A program made the translations under genes and the position numbers. Positions 48,838 through 57,635 of a stretch of 64,000 bases of DNA are shown in pieces. A model generated the notes under the pieces. The model had not been told where the DNA came from. It saw nothing but the letters and a program-made list of their open reading frames with translations, and did no database searches. This DNA is from Symbiodinium natans (Eukaryota > Sar > Dinophyceae > Suessiales > Symbiodiniaceae). The stretch covers positions 447,501-511,500 of the forward strand of contig CAJNDS010001280.1 of NCBI GenBank assembly GCA_905221605.1, written 5' to 3'. Within the stretch, counting starts at the first letter, position 1; each line of letters opens with the position of its first letter.

Positions 48838-48965
48838 GTTTAGGGTTTAGGGTTTAGGGTTTAGGGTTTAGGGTTTAGGGTTTAGGGTTTAGGGTTTAGG
48901 GTTTAGGGTTTAGGGTGTAGGGTGTAGGGTGTAGGGTTTAGGGTTTAGGGTTTAGGGTTTAGGGA
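48838..48965. repeat. TTTAGGG array
   Basis: About 18 units, with three TGTAGGG in a row. Confidence 0.96.
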
Positions 48966-48972
48966 CCTTCCC

Positions 48973-49047
48973 AAGGCGAAGAGGTTGAATAACAAGTTTG
49001 TAGCGTTTTTGCGCTGGTATCTAAGTCAACCGACTCTTACCCCTTAA
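48973..49047 (+). CDS. Terminal exon candidate
   Basis: KAKRLNNKFVAFLRWYLSQP TLTP and TAA. Follows the TTTAGGG array by a few bases. Good composition. Confidence 0.48.
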   Translation, partial: KAKRLNNKFVAFLRWYLSQPTLTP

Positions 49048-49069
49048 ACCCCGGACCCTAAACCTTTAC

Positions 49070-49150
49070 GAGTCCGACTTGATACACATACTTTGGGAAA
49101 CCCTCTTTGCAGACTCTGGGCACACCCTGCTCAGCGCAGAAAGCACCCTA
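49070..49150 (+). CDS. Exon-like island
   Basis: ESDLIHILWETLFADSGHTL LSAES, running into heptamers. An internal acceptor CTCTTTGCAG with a different frame (TLGTPCSAQKAP, stop in a heptamer) is the alternative. Confidence 0.47.
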
Positions 49151-49335
49151 AACTCCAAACCCTAAACCCTAAACCCTGACCTTAAACCCTAAACCCTAAA
49201 CCCTAACCCTAATCCTAAACCCTAAACCCTAAACCCTAAACCCTAAACCCTAAACCCTAAACCCTAAACCCTAAACCCTAAACCCTAAACCCTAAACCCT
49301 AAACCCTAAACCCTAAACCCTAAACCCTAAACCGC
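49150..49335. repeat. CCCTAAA array
   Basis: About 20 perfect units after a mixed start. Confidence 0.96.
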
Positions 49336-49409
49336 TATGACGGGAGCAAGCGCAGCTGGGTTAGTTACATGAACTTCAGCGTCCGCTTCATTGGCGCCTT
49401 TTTGCGAAG
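49336..49409 (+). CDS. D block, copy 3: exon with GTACGT donor
   Basis: YDGSKRSWVSYMNFSVRFIG AFLR, ending CGAAG/GTACGT, a very good donor. It directly follows the array. Confidence 0.55.
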
Positions 49410-49549
49410 GTACGTACTTGAAGGTTTTTAGGGTTTGGACTGGTTCTGGTTATAAACCCCAGTCATAATCCCGAATAGCCTCAAATGAGTTGCCCGAATT
49501 ACAACCCTACTCTATACTACTCCCCATAAGTAAAGCTGCTGGATAGAAG

Positions 49550-50035
49550 GCTATTTAAGGGGGGAACCTCAATCGAACAACAACCGGACAGCAGCCGAAC
49601 AAGCAATAAAGAAGCAAAGTTTAGGATTTAGGGTTTAGGGTTTAGGGTTTAGGGTTTAGGGTTTAGAGTTGCGGGATGAGGGTTAACAAAGACACGCGAA
49701 ACAAATAAACTCAAAGCAACAACAAGCCAACACCAGACCAACGACGAACCTCAATCCAATAGCCATCAAGAACGGAACAACCAAGAATAGCAAACGGCCA
49801 GCACACAAAGAACGCACGAACAACACAAGCCAAGTACAAAAACCAACAACAAATCCACCAAGTCAGCAACAGGAGCATCAAACGAATCACGATCGAATTG
49901 CGAGCGAACAGCGGAACAACCGCCAACAAACAACCAACGAACCACCGACGAACAACAAACAACCAACAGCGAAAGATCAACTAATGACCAGCCAACTAAA
50001 CGAGCAACAGGTTAATTAACAACTCAGCAAACTGG
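49550..50035. other. A/C-rich strand-asymmetric tract
   Basis: AACAAC, CCAAC and GAACAA words dominate; T and G are scarce on this strand apart from a TTTAGGG insert (49620-49670). No gene on either strand is convincing. Confidence 0.7.
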
Positions 50036-50040
50036 CAAAC

Positions 50041-50135
50041 TACTATTTGCTTAAGAACCCCCAAAGGCAAAGCACAATAATCCCTGTGTTGCCCTGATAT
50101 GGTAGAAATAGTTCCGTTAAGCAAAGAAACCGACA
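50041..50135. mobile_element. Foldback element, family 4
   Basis: CTACTATTTGCTTAAGAACC CCC, an ATAATCCCTGTGTTGCCC core and GTTCCGTTAAGCAAAG; related to 9545 and 53070. Confidence 0.6.
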
Positions 50136-50276
50136 ACAAACTAGCGATAGCCCAAGAGCAGCCTTAAAACCCTCACCCTTGCGGCTGTCTGGGTCTTTGC
50201 CCTAAACCCTAAACCCAAAACCCTAAACCCTAAACCCTGAATCCTAAACCCTAAACCCTAAACCCTAAACCCTAGA

Positions 50277-50384
50277 GGCGCAAAAGGGACAGGCTGCCAT
50301 GTGAAGACGTACAAGCTGGCAGGCCTGAAGTTGCAGTGCACTCAGGAATGCCAGCCGTCGGAGCAGGACCTTGACGAACCCTAA
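50277..50384 (+). CDS. Terminal exon candidate, stop in a heptamer
   Basis: GAKGTGCHVKTYKLAGLKLQ then CTQECQPSEQDLDEP, TAA from GAACCCTAA. A second frame (RRKRDRLPCEDVQAGRPEVA) is also open. Cys-rich and well mixed. Confidence 0.5.
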   Translation, partial: GAKGTGCHVKTYKLAGLKLQCTQECQPSEQDLDEP

Positions 50385-50786
50385 ACCCTAAACCCTAAAC
50401 CCTAAACCCTAAACCCTAAACCCTAAGCCCTAAACCCTAAACCCCAAGCCCCTGGTAGGCCCTTGGGATACTTTGCGTTTCCCCTTTTTTGGCGTTTAAC
50501 AGGATCATTTCTAGGGGTATTTTGTCACTTCGTTGCCTCGAGGAATTTGGTGATATCTCTAATTTCCGGTCCCTTGTTGGGGTCCTTATTCTAAGGCGGC
50601 CCCGAGTGTTGAGGGTAAACCCTAAACCCTAAACCCTAAACCCTAAACCTTAAACCCTAAACCCGAAACCCGAAACCCTATATAAACCCTAAACCCGAAA
50701 CCCGAAACCCTAAACCCCAAACCCTAAACCCTAAACCCAAAAACAGGGGCCCTAATGTAGAGAACTCACCATTTGAACCCTCGTAA

Positions 50787-50902
50787 CTTGGGATGTCCCG
50801 CCTTATACTAACATTCCTTAATGGAGGTCATAGTACCACCCCCCCCCGCCCCCCCCCCCCTTTACAACCCCTATTAAGGACTGTTAGTATAAGGGGGGGA
50901 GA
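50787..50902. mobile_element. Foldback element, family 1
   Basis: CTTGGGATGTCCCGCCTTAT, then CTAACATTCCTTAATGG and ATTAAGGACTGTTAGTATAA; C tract in the loop. Confidence 0.78.
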
Positions 50903-50934
50903 ATTTTACCCTAAACCCTAACACGCGAAACCCT

Positions 50935-51117
50935 ATGAAGCCTCAGAACGCTGAACTCCGACTGCTCCATGCCGCCAGTGCCCATCATGATGCTCATTCA
51001 GAAGGACTAGGATGCCCAGTGCGTAGCGGCCTAAGGCTACATCCCCCTTGGGAGTTTTTTTCTGTTTTTGTTCATGTAAAGCCCAAGAGGAATATAAACA
51101 ATATTAATTGTTATTGA
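50935..51117 (+). CDS. Small ORF, 60 codons
   Basis: ATG, KPQNAELRLLHAASAHHDAH, SEGLGCPVRSGLRLHPPWEF then FSVFVHVKPKRNINNINCY and a stop. The last third may be intron. Just after a family 1 element. Not recognised. Confidence 0.4.
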   Translation: MKPQNAELRLLHAASAHHDAHSEGLGCPVRSGLRLHPPWEFFSVFVHVKPKRNINNINCY

Positions 51118-51149
51118 GGTTCTAAGGGGAGTATAGAAGGGTAGCTATA

Positions 51150-51260
51150 TGGCCCCTCAATGTGGGGTCCTAGACCTCCTTGAAAGGGTTCTGAAGTATG
51201 GGCCCTTGGGGGTTCTAAGGGGTCCCGTTTTCTGGGCCCATACTAAGGGGCCATGTAAGT
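51150..51260. mobile_element. Foldback element, family 6
   Basis: ATGTGGGGTCCTAGACCTCC, GGGTTCTGAAGTATGGGCCC and GGGCCCATACTAAGGGGCCA: self-complementary ends around an inner GGGGTCCCG. Confidence 0.68.
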
Positions 51261-51270
51261 ACCCTAACAG

Positions 51271-51435
51271 AAGTCCATGGTGCTCTTTTCTCCCAATTAT
51301 GACAGTCCTTGGAGTTTTATGACCAATATGAATGCGCTTGTACTGGCTGATGAGCTCTGTAGTGCTTTAAGCACACACAAGGCTCAGGGTGCAGGGTCTG
51401 GATTCTTGAGGTTTATAGGATTTAATGGCGTTTAG
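51271..51435 (+). CDS. Exon or small gene, 54 codons
   Basis: CCCTAACAG border, then KSMVLFSPNYDSPWSFMTNM, NALVLADELCSALSTHKAQ and a tail to TAG at 51433; ATG at 51277. Well-mixed composition. A donor AAGGCTCAG/GGTGCAG is possible. Not recognised. Confidence 0.5.
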   Translation, partial: KSMVLFSPNYDSPWSFMTNMNALVLADELCSALSTHKAQGAGSGFLRFIGFNGV

Positions 51436-51463
51436 GGTTTAGGGTTTTAGGGGGTTATTCATG

Positions 51464-51582
51464 CCTGGAGGATCGGGGCACTCAGTAAGGAGGATTGTAA
51501 GTACTTTAATTGAGCTTGTAAGTGATTAACAGTTTCTTATTTATAGCCCCACATTACGAAGCCCCCTGATCCTTTAAGTAAG
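51464..51582. mobile_element. Foldback element, family 3, intact
   Basis: GGAGGATCGGGGCACTCAGT and CGAAGCCCCCTGATCCTTTA are inverted ends around ACTTTAATTGAGCTTGTAAG. Half-copies are at 1590-1614, 9655-9682, 12184-12215 and 42180-42217. Confidence 0.75.
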
Positions 51583-51590
51583 GTTTTCCT

Positions 51591-51650
51591 GATTTGGGAA
51601 AGAAGGTGTCTAGTCGTCGTTTGCTGGGCAGCCTGGGGTATCCGTCTTGA
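51591..51650 (+). CDS. Terminal exon-like piece
   Basis: DLGKKVSSRRLLGSLGYPS and TGA at 51648. Confidence 0.36.
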   Translation, partial: DLGKKVSSRRLLGSLGYPS

Positions 51651-51719
51651 GAGCTCCTCTGCTCCGCCTGCAAGAAGGGTTCAGGGTTGAGAGTTCAAAC
51701 TTAGGGGTAGACAGCTCGG

Positions 51720-52062
51720 AAACCCTAAACCCTAAACCCTAAACCCTAAACCCTAAACCCTAAACCCTAAACCCTAGACCCTAGACCCTAGACCCTAGAC
51801 CCTAGACCCTAGACCCTAGACCCTAGACCCTAAACCCTAAACCCGAAACCCTAAACCCTAAACCCTAAACCCCAAACCCTAAACCCTAAACCCGAAACCC
51901 GAAACCCCTAAACCCCTAAACCCCTAAACCCCTCAACCCCTAAACCCCTAAACCCGTAAACCCCTAAACCCCGAAATCCCTAAACCCCTAAACCCCTAAA
52001 CCCCTAAACCCTAAACCCTAAACCCCTAAACCCCTAAACCCTAAGCCCTAAGCCCTGAACCC
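51720..52062. repeat. CCCTAAA, CCCTAGA and CCCCTAAA blocks
   Basis: Three homogenised variants in sequence over 340 bp. Confidence 0.96.
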
Positions 52063-52169
52063 TAGCCCACTACCTTACACGAATCATTCCAAAACCATCA
52101 CCACAAACTGCAATAGCCACTCCACACTAATGCATGTAATAATGAATGTAATTCTGGATCCATTTCTTG

Positions 52170-52349
52170 ATGAACAACTGGCTTCTTTTTTTGTTCAATG
52201 ATTTTTTTGTTTGTTTGATTGATATTAGAATAGCAAAAGCAGATTCCGCATGCAATCTCTCCACTTCGGCTCATGTCTGTACCAGATGCATCAGTTCGGA
52301 AGTCGTGACAGGGGAGGCAGGGAGTGCAGACAACGCGTCAGAGACGTGA
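52170..52349 (+). CDS. Small ORF with hydrophobic N-terminus, 59 codons
   Basis: ATG at 52170, MNNWLLFLFNDFFVCLIDIR, then ADSACNLSTSAHVCTRCISS and EVVTGEAGSADNASET, TGA at 52347. The first 20 residues resemble a signal anchor. However, the T-rich start could be an intron polypyrimidine tract ending AAAAGCAG, with only the second half exonic. Confidence 0.45.
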   Translation: MNNWLLFLFNDFFVCLIDIRIAKADSACNLSTSAHVCTRCISSEVVTGEAGSADNASET

Positions 52350-52533
52350 ATGCCACACCTGCCATTTTCATCGACTGACAAGCTGAGGGGAGAGACCCGA
52401 AACACGAAGCCGTAAGCCCCAAACCGTAAACCCTGAAGTCCTAAGCCCTAAACCCTCAATTCTAAACCCATCCTGGAAAGTTCAGCACTTGGGTTTCGGG
52501 ATGTTCGGGTGAGCCCAATTGCTTCTCAAGGGT

Positions 52534-52797
52534 TTAGGGGTGAGCCAAGCACGCCGACAATCTGAGAATGGCAAGTATACAACCCCACTTTCTTGTTAGG
52601 TAGAGTTCTGGGCCAAAGTAGGTGAGAGGGGTGGCGGCGGGGTTTACTAGCTTGGGTTCAGGGTTTTCGGGTTGAATGCCGGAATGACCTTGCCAGTCGA
52701 TTGCGGCGTTCTGGCTCGGGTCTTCCAGCATCTTAGTATGGAGTTTTGCAGCCTGCCCAAGTATGAGAAGGGTATTTTGGCAACGTGGGGCCACCAA
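52534..52797 (-). CDS. Open frame, minus strand, 87 codons
   Basis: QNTLLILGQAAKLHTKMLED, PSQNAAIDWQGHSGIQPENP, EPKLVNPAATPLTYFGPELY then LTRKWGCILAILRLSACLAH P, stop at 52536-52534. Natural composition and the longest frame in this stretch. It overlaps a decayed B block on the plus strand (end VTVAT, TGA at about 52826). No family recognised. Confidence 0.48.
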   Translation of the reverse strand: MVAPRCQNTLLILGQAAKLHTKMLEDPSQNAAIDWQGHSGIQPENPEPKLVNPAATPLTYFGPELYLTRKWGCILAILRLSACLAHP

Positions 52798-53113
52798 TGG
52801 CTACCATTGGGCGGTCACCGTTGCTACGTGATCCCCTAAACCCTATACCCTATAGTTTAGGGTTTAGGGTTTAGGGTTTAGGGTTTAGGTATACCCTATA
52901 CCCTAAACCCGAAACCTCCTAAACCCAGCTAGAACCCCCGAATGCCATCCGAAGCCGTAAGGACCCAGAGTAGGCCCTTCATGTCCCTGTTTTACTACGA
53001 TCTGCTTTTAGGGTTTAGGGTTGAAGGTTTGGGGTTTAGGGTCGGAAATATTCTTCCTTGCTATTACTCTACATGCTATTTTTTTTTTGGGGGGGTTCTT
53101 AAGCAAATAGCAG

Positions 53114-53151
53114 TTTGTGGATCAGGTACCCTTTGAGCCGCTGTACACCAA
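53114..53151 (+). CDS. Short exon-like island
   Basis: AATAGCAG, FVDQVPFEPLYTK, then AA/GTTTAG. It follows the right arm of a family 4 element. Confidence 0.38.
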
Positions 53152-53363
53152 GTTTAGGATTTTGGGGTTTGTAGGTTTTAGGGTTTTCATAGGGTATTAG
53201 GGTTTAAGGGTTTTACAGGGTGTTACAGGGCTTTATGGGGTTTCATAGGGTTTTAGGGTTTAGTAGGGTTAAATAGGGTTGAATAGGGTTTAATCGGGTT
53301 GTATAGGGTTTTAGAGTGTTAGGGTTTAGGGTTTTAGGGCTTGTAGGTTACTCTTGGGTCTTG

Positions 53364-53418
53364 GGTCTAAACAATCTGGAGAAGGCGGTTTCGCAGCGTC
53401 AGGACAGAGAATGTCTTG
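53364..53418 (+). CDS. Exon-like island with possible GA donor
   Basis: GLNNLEKAVSQRQDRECL, ending CTTG/GACTCCCTAAACC, a third GA-at-array-edge case. Then a CCCTAAA array. Confidence 0.42.
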
Positions 53419-53424
53419 GACTCC

Positions 53425-53560
53425 CTAAACCCTAAACCCTAAACCCTAAACCCTAAACCCTAAACCCTAAACCCTAACCCCTAAACCCTAAACCCTAAAC
53501 CCTAAACCCTAAACCCTAAACCCTAAACCCTAAACCCTAAACCCTAAACCCTAAACCCCC
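53425..53560. repeat. CCCTAAA array
   Basis: About 19 units. Confidence 0.97.
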
Positions 53561-53562
53561 TT

Positions 53563-53640
53563 AAGTACACACGCCAAGCTTCTCTCTTGGGATCCGATGT
53601 CTTATTGATCTTTAATGGCGCACCCCGGCATCTCGACTAG
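53563..53640 (+). CDS. Terminal exon candidate
   Basis: CCTTAAG border region, KYTRQASLLGSDVLLIFNGA PRHLD and TAG. A good donor GGCAG/GTCAGT lies just beyond in another frame. Confidence 0.43.
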   Translation, partial: KYTRQASLLGSDVLLIFNGAPRHLD

Positions 53641-53788
53641 CTGAGGCAGGTCAGTGTGCGTGGGGTGTGTGAGAGGGATGGCGGGCGCATTAGGGTTTAG
53701 GGTTTAGGGTTTCGGGTTTAGGGTTTAGGGTTTAGGGTCAGATGCTCGTAGTGTAAGCTTTCTTGGTTTTGGGGTTTAGGACAAGCAG

Positions 53789-53866
53789 GCCAACATTATG
53801 AGTCGGAGAAGCCATGGTTTTGCACCGTGGGCGGTGGTCGTACTATACGTGCAAAAGGGGATTTAA
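53789..53866 (+). CDS. Terminal exon candidate
   Basis: GACAAGCAG, then ANIMSRRSHGFAPWAVVVLY VQKGI and TAA. Hydrophobic C-terminal stretch. Confidence 0.45.
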   Translation, partial: ANIMSRRSHGFAPWAVVVLYVQKGI

Positions 53867-53924
53867 AACCCTGAAAGCCCTTAACCTGAAACCCTTCAAA
53901 CTACAGCCCTGAAAGCAGGTAAAC

Positions 53925-54055
53925 CTAAACCCTAAACCCTAAACCCTAACCCTAAACCCTAAACCCTAAACCCTAAACCCTAAACCCTAAACCCTAAACC
54001 CTAAACCCTAAACCTTAAACCCTAAACCCTAAACCCTAAACCCTAATCCCAAAAC
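53925..54055. repeat. CCCTAAA array
   Basis: About 18 units. Confidence 0.96.
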
Positions 54056-54675
54056 CCTTTAAGCCCTTCCAAGCTTCAACCCCGCAAGCCCCAAGGAAGG
54101 GACCCACCAAGGCCCCAACCCCAAACCCCAAACCCTAAAGCCCCCCCAAAAACAGCCCTAAGCCCTAAAGCCCTAAACCCCTAAGCCCTAACCCTAAGCC
54201 CTAAGCCCTAAGCCCTAAGCCCAAAGCCCAAAGCCCCCCAAGGGGGCCAGAGTTTGAGTTGAACCTGAACCTGCCTACCTGAAGAGAGAAGCGCCCGCCG
54301 TTCCGAGCACCACAGGGGGTACCCTTTTGTTGGGTTCCTATACGAAGGGTTTTTGTAGTCTGGGGGATCCTATAATAAAGACTAGGAACACCCAAAAATG
54401 TTGTAGGGTTTAGGGCGTTTAGGGTTTAGGGTTTAGGGTTTAGGGTTTAGGGTTATAGCAAGCTGAGTAGTTGAGTGAGCACACTTTACACTTTTCGGGA
54501 TTCTTTATTCCCCATGGAACTGAAAGTCTGCACTTTGTGGGGGGCGTATGAACTCAGCAACTAAGTACATCAGGGGTCTGGGGTTTAGGGTTTAGGGTTT
54601 AGGGTTTAGGGTTTAGGGCTTAGGGTTTAGGGTTTAGGGTTTAGGGTACCCCTTATTTCTTGTGTTATCGCACAG

Positions 54676-54725
54676 CCAAGGGCTGGAATGCGCAGAGAAA
54701 AGGTCGGCCAACCTTCAAACCCTAA
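54676..54725 (+). CDS. Short terminal exon candidate
   Basis: TTATCGCACAG, KGWNAQRKGRPTFKP, TAA from the first CCCTAA. Basic. Confidence 0.38.
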
Positions 54726-54902
54726 ACCCTAAACCCTAAACCCTAAACCCTAAACCCTAAACCCTAAACCCTAAACCCTAAACCCTAAACCCTAAACCCT
54801 AAACCCTAAACCCTAAACCTCAAACCCTAAACCCTAAACCCTAAACCCTCAACCCTAAACCCTAAACCCCAAACCCTAAACCCTAAACCCTAAACCCTAA
54901 GT
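54718..54902. repeat. CCCTAAA array
   Basis: About 26 units with CCTCAAA, CCCTCAA and CCCCAAA singles. Confidence 0.96.
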
Positions 54903-55076
54903 TGTTCCAAGCTTAGGAATGGTTCAGGGTTTGAGCTTCCCTAAACCCTAGGCCCTAAACCCTGAACCGTCAAGCCTGAACCCTAAACCCTAAACCCTAA
55001 ACCCTGAACCCTGAACCCTCAAGCCTAAACCCTAAACGCTAAAAAGGTTAGTAAGCCCTCATGAGCTTTCAAGCAG

Positions 55077-55146
55077 GGTTGGAGGTGTGGGGCCTCAAGC
55101 CTCTCGCTCCTAAGAGCTTGGGGTTCAAGGTCTCGGGCAGCTTCGG
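55077..55146 (+). CDS. Exon with CAG acceptor and GT donor
   Basis: TTCAAGCAG, LEVWGLKPLAPKSLGFKVSG SF, ending TTCGG/GTTTAG. Heptamers on the right. Confidence 0.5.
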
Positions 55147-55197
55147 GTTTAGGGTTTAGGGTTTAGGCTTTAGGGTTTAGGGTTTAGGTTTACTGAG

Positions 55198-55297
55198 GCT
55201 TGTTTTGCAACACATTCTTAAAGATGTCGCATTGAACCCAAAGAAACTTGAAAGAAGTTTAAGTTTCTACAGGGCCGCGGCAAACCCGCAGGCATGA
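55198..55297 (+). CDS. Terminal exon candidate, 32 codons
   Basis: Border TACTGAG, LVLQHILKDVALNPKKLERS LSFYRAAANPQA, TGA. Helical, well mixed. An alternative exon starts at the internal acceptor TTTCTACAG and reads GRGKPAGMIPNPGRSSRNLT to 55382. Confidence 0.52.
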
Positions 55298-55599
55298 TCC
55301 CGAATCCTGGACGTTCAAGCAGGAACCTGACACTTGAAGGTTTATGCGTACTTGTATATAAGGAGGGTTCAGGCCCGGTTTAGGAACCCTAAATTCTGAA
55401 CCCTACAAACCCTAAGAAACCCCAAAAGCCCTAAGACCCCCAAAAGCCCCAAAAGCCCTAAAGACCCTAAGAACCACACACCCGAAAGACTCTAAAAACC
55501 CTAAAACCCCTCAAAACCCTAGAAACCCTAAAAACCCTTAAGACCCTTAAAACCCTAAAAGCCCTCTACACCCTTAAAACCCTAACAAAACTAAACCCT

Positions 55600-55692
55600 G
55601 AAAAAGCGTTGCTTGGAGGCCACGGCTGTCTGGGCCTGCCGCAGCCTCTGGTAGCCTGGTTGCCTTTGGCCGTTAGGGGTGGAAGGCCTTAA
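55600..55692 (+). CDS. Terminal exon candidate, hydrophobic
   Basis: EKALLGGHGCLGLPQPLVAW LPLAVRGGRP and TAA. Confidence 0.4.
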   Translation, partial: EKALLGGHGCLGLPQPLVAWLPLAVRGGRP

Positions 55693-55895
55693 AACGGGTT
55701 TGGGGTTTAGGGTTTGGGGTTTAGGGTTTAGGTTTAGGGTTTAGGGTTTAGGGTTCAATTAGGGTTTCGGGTTTTGGCTATACGGGCCCCAAGACACACT
55801 CGCCTCAAGACCCTAAACCCTGAACCCCGTCCCAGCTCTTGCCGGGAACGCTTGGGAAGGCAAATCTCATCTCTTAGGGTTCTAAACCCTACCAG

Positions 55896-55922
55896 TATGA
55901 GCACCTTGAAGCCAGGATTGAA
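55896..55922 (+). CDS. Very short exon-like piece
   Basis: CTACCAG, YEHLEARIE, donor GAA/GTTTAG made by the first heptamer. Phase 0 at both ends. Confidence 0.32.
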
Positions 55923-56134
55923 GTTTAGGGTTTAGGATATAGGGTTTAGGATTTAGGGTTTACGGTGTAGGTCCTCAACCCTCAACCCTAAACACACCGT
56001 AAACCCTAAACCCTCGTGTCCTTGAATTGAGTTAGGTTTAGGGTAATTTCTCCCCCGCCACCCTTCATGAAAGGAGATAAGGAGATATGTTTTGGTGAAG
56101 AAGTCGTCTAGCCACGTGCTGTGAAGGCAGGCTC

Positions 56135-56195
56135 ATTCATTTTTAGTGACAAGTCCATTTCATTCATTTTTAGTGACAAGTCCACGGACTGGGCG
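56135..56195. repeat. Tandem duplication, 25 bp
   Basis: CATTCATTTTTAGTGACAAG TCCA occurs twice in a row. It duplicates an ATTTTTAG acceptor-like site. Confidence 0.95.
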
Positions 56196-56461
56196 TAGGG
56201 AGGCATTTCAATGCCCTGAAGATAATTTTCTGCGTCCCGTAGTTTGAACTCACGATTGCCTTTTTGTGAGCATACTTGAAGGTTCGTGGGAATTACAAGC
56301 TGGTTTGTGGTGCTTTACTGTAACTTTACATCTTTAGCCTTTTTGGGTTTATTGGGTTTCCTAAGAAGGCTGCTAAAAACTACATTTATAGCTACCCTGC
56401 TAAGAGCAGCCAAGGTTAAGTTCTTATCTTACTAATCGTTCCGAAAGCTGGCCTTATGTAG

Positions 56462-56512
56462 GTTGCCCCGACTTTTCGGGAGGGCGTCGTCGTGCGCACG
56501 CCTGAATTTCAG
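56462..56512 (+). CDS. Exon, GT-AG, phase 0
   Basis: CTTATGTAG, VAPTFREGVVVRTPEFQ, CAG/GTCCTT. The frame stays open 12 codons beyond. Confidence 0.48.
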
Positions 56513-56648
56513 GTCCTTTATGTTGTAACGGCTTGTATTTCCGTGCGCAGATCCTTAACCTGAACCCTGCACCCTAAACTCTGCACCCTAAACTCTGAAC
56601 CCTAAACCCCAAACCCTAAACCCTAAATTCACCCTTGCTTTGCTTCAG

Positions 56649-56710
56649 TACCCCTCAGACCCTTAGTGCTCCTCGCCTTGACATGCATGAGGCGTTGAGA
56701 GGAGAGTCAG
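56649..56710 (+). CDS. Exon, GT-AG
   Basis: Pyrimidine-rich TTGCTTTGCTTCAG, TPQTLSAPRLDMHEALRGES, TCAG/GTAGGG. Both borders are good. Confidence 0.5.
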
Positions 56711-56799
56711 GTAGGGTTTAGGGTTTAGGGTTTGGGGTTTTGGGGTTTAGGGTTTAGGTTAGGGTTGAATTAGGGTCTCCGAGCATTCTCAACCCTGTT

Positions 56800-56942
56800 A
56801 CCTGGAGATTCGCGGTACTTATTACCCAAATATATCTGTACTTGTAATCCACTTACAAGCCAATCTCGTGGTCGAATCTGGTTATGATTGGGCAAAAAGT
56901 ACAATCATAATTGGGTGAATAAGTACCATGAACCTGCCAGTA
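56800..56942. mobile_element. Foldback element, family 2
   Basis: ACCTGGAGATTCGCGGTACT and AAGTACCATGAACCTGCCAG T ends, with inner arms TAATCCACTTACAAGCC and ATCATAATTGGGTGAATAAG. Confidence 0.78.
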
Positions 56943-57143
56943 GCCTAATCCCTAAACCCTAAATCCTAAACCCCAAGCCTAAACCCTAGAACCTCCAAGT
57001 AGAATTGGGGGTACGTGCCAGGGTTTCCTGTTGTCGATTTAGGGTTTAGGGTTTAGGGTTTCGTGTTTAGGGTTTAAGGGTTTTTATGCTTGGCGACTTG
57101 GGTCATATTATGGGTTGGGGGGAGGTAGCCCTAAACGTTACTG

Positions 57144-57240
57144 TACCCTAAACCCTAAACCCTAAACCCTAAACCCTAAACCCTAAACCCTAAACCCTAA
57201 ACCCTAAACCCTAAACCCTTAACCCTTAACCCTTAACCTT
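57144..57240. repeat. CCCTAAA then CCCTTAA array
   Basis: Ten CCCTAAA and three CCCTTAA. Confidence 0.95.
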
Positions 57241-57263
57241 AAATTCCAAATCCTATATCCCAG

Positions 57264-57321
57264 GTTGCTGGACGCCGCGCTGGGGTCCTCCACACCGGTA
57301 GAGTCCCATGGCGCGTGTTTT
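57264..57321 (+). CDS. Exon-like island
   Basis: TATATCCCAG, LLDAALGSSTPVESHGACF, TTTT/GTTTAG. Another frame (VAGRRAGVLHTGRVPWRVFC) is open too. Confidence 0.4.
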
Positions 57322-57635
57322 GTTTAGGATTTAGGGTTTAGGGTTCAGGGTTTAGGGTTTAGGGTTTAGGGTTTAGGGTTTCAGATTTTAGGGTGGATGG
57401 TTGAGCTAGGGCCTCTTTGGATATACCTTTGAGGGTTTAGGGTTTAGGGTTCGGGTGTCGGGTTCTAGACCTTGGATCCCAACCTGAATCCCTATGGTCA
57501 GTTCTCTAAACTATGGTCCGTGTTCGGTACCCTAAATGAGAGGGGCCGCTGTATGACAAGGAAGATGGCATCCTTGCACCCCAATTAAACCCGAAACCCG
57601 AAAACTGAAACCCGAAACCCGAAACCAGAATTCCT

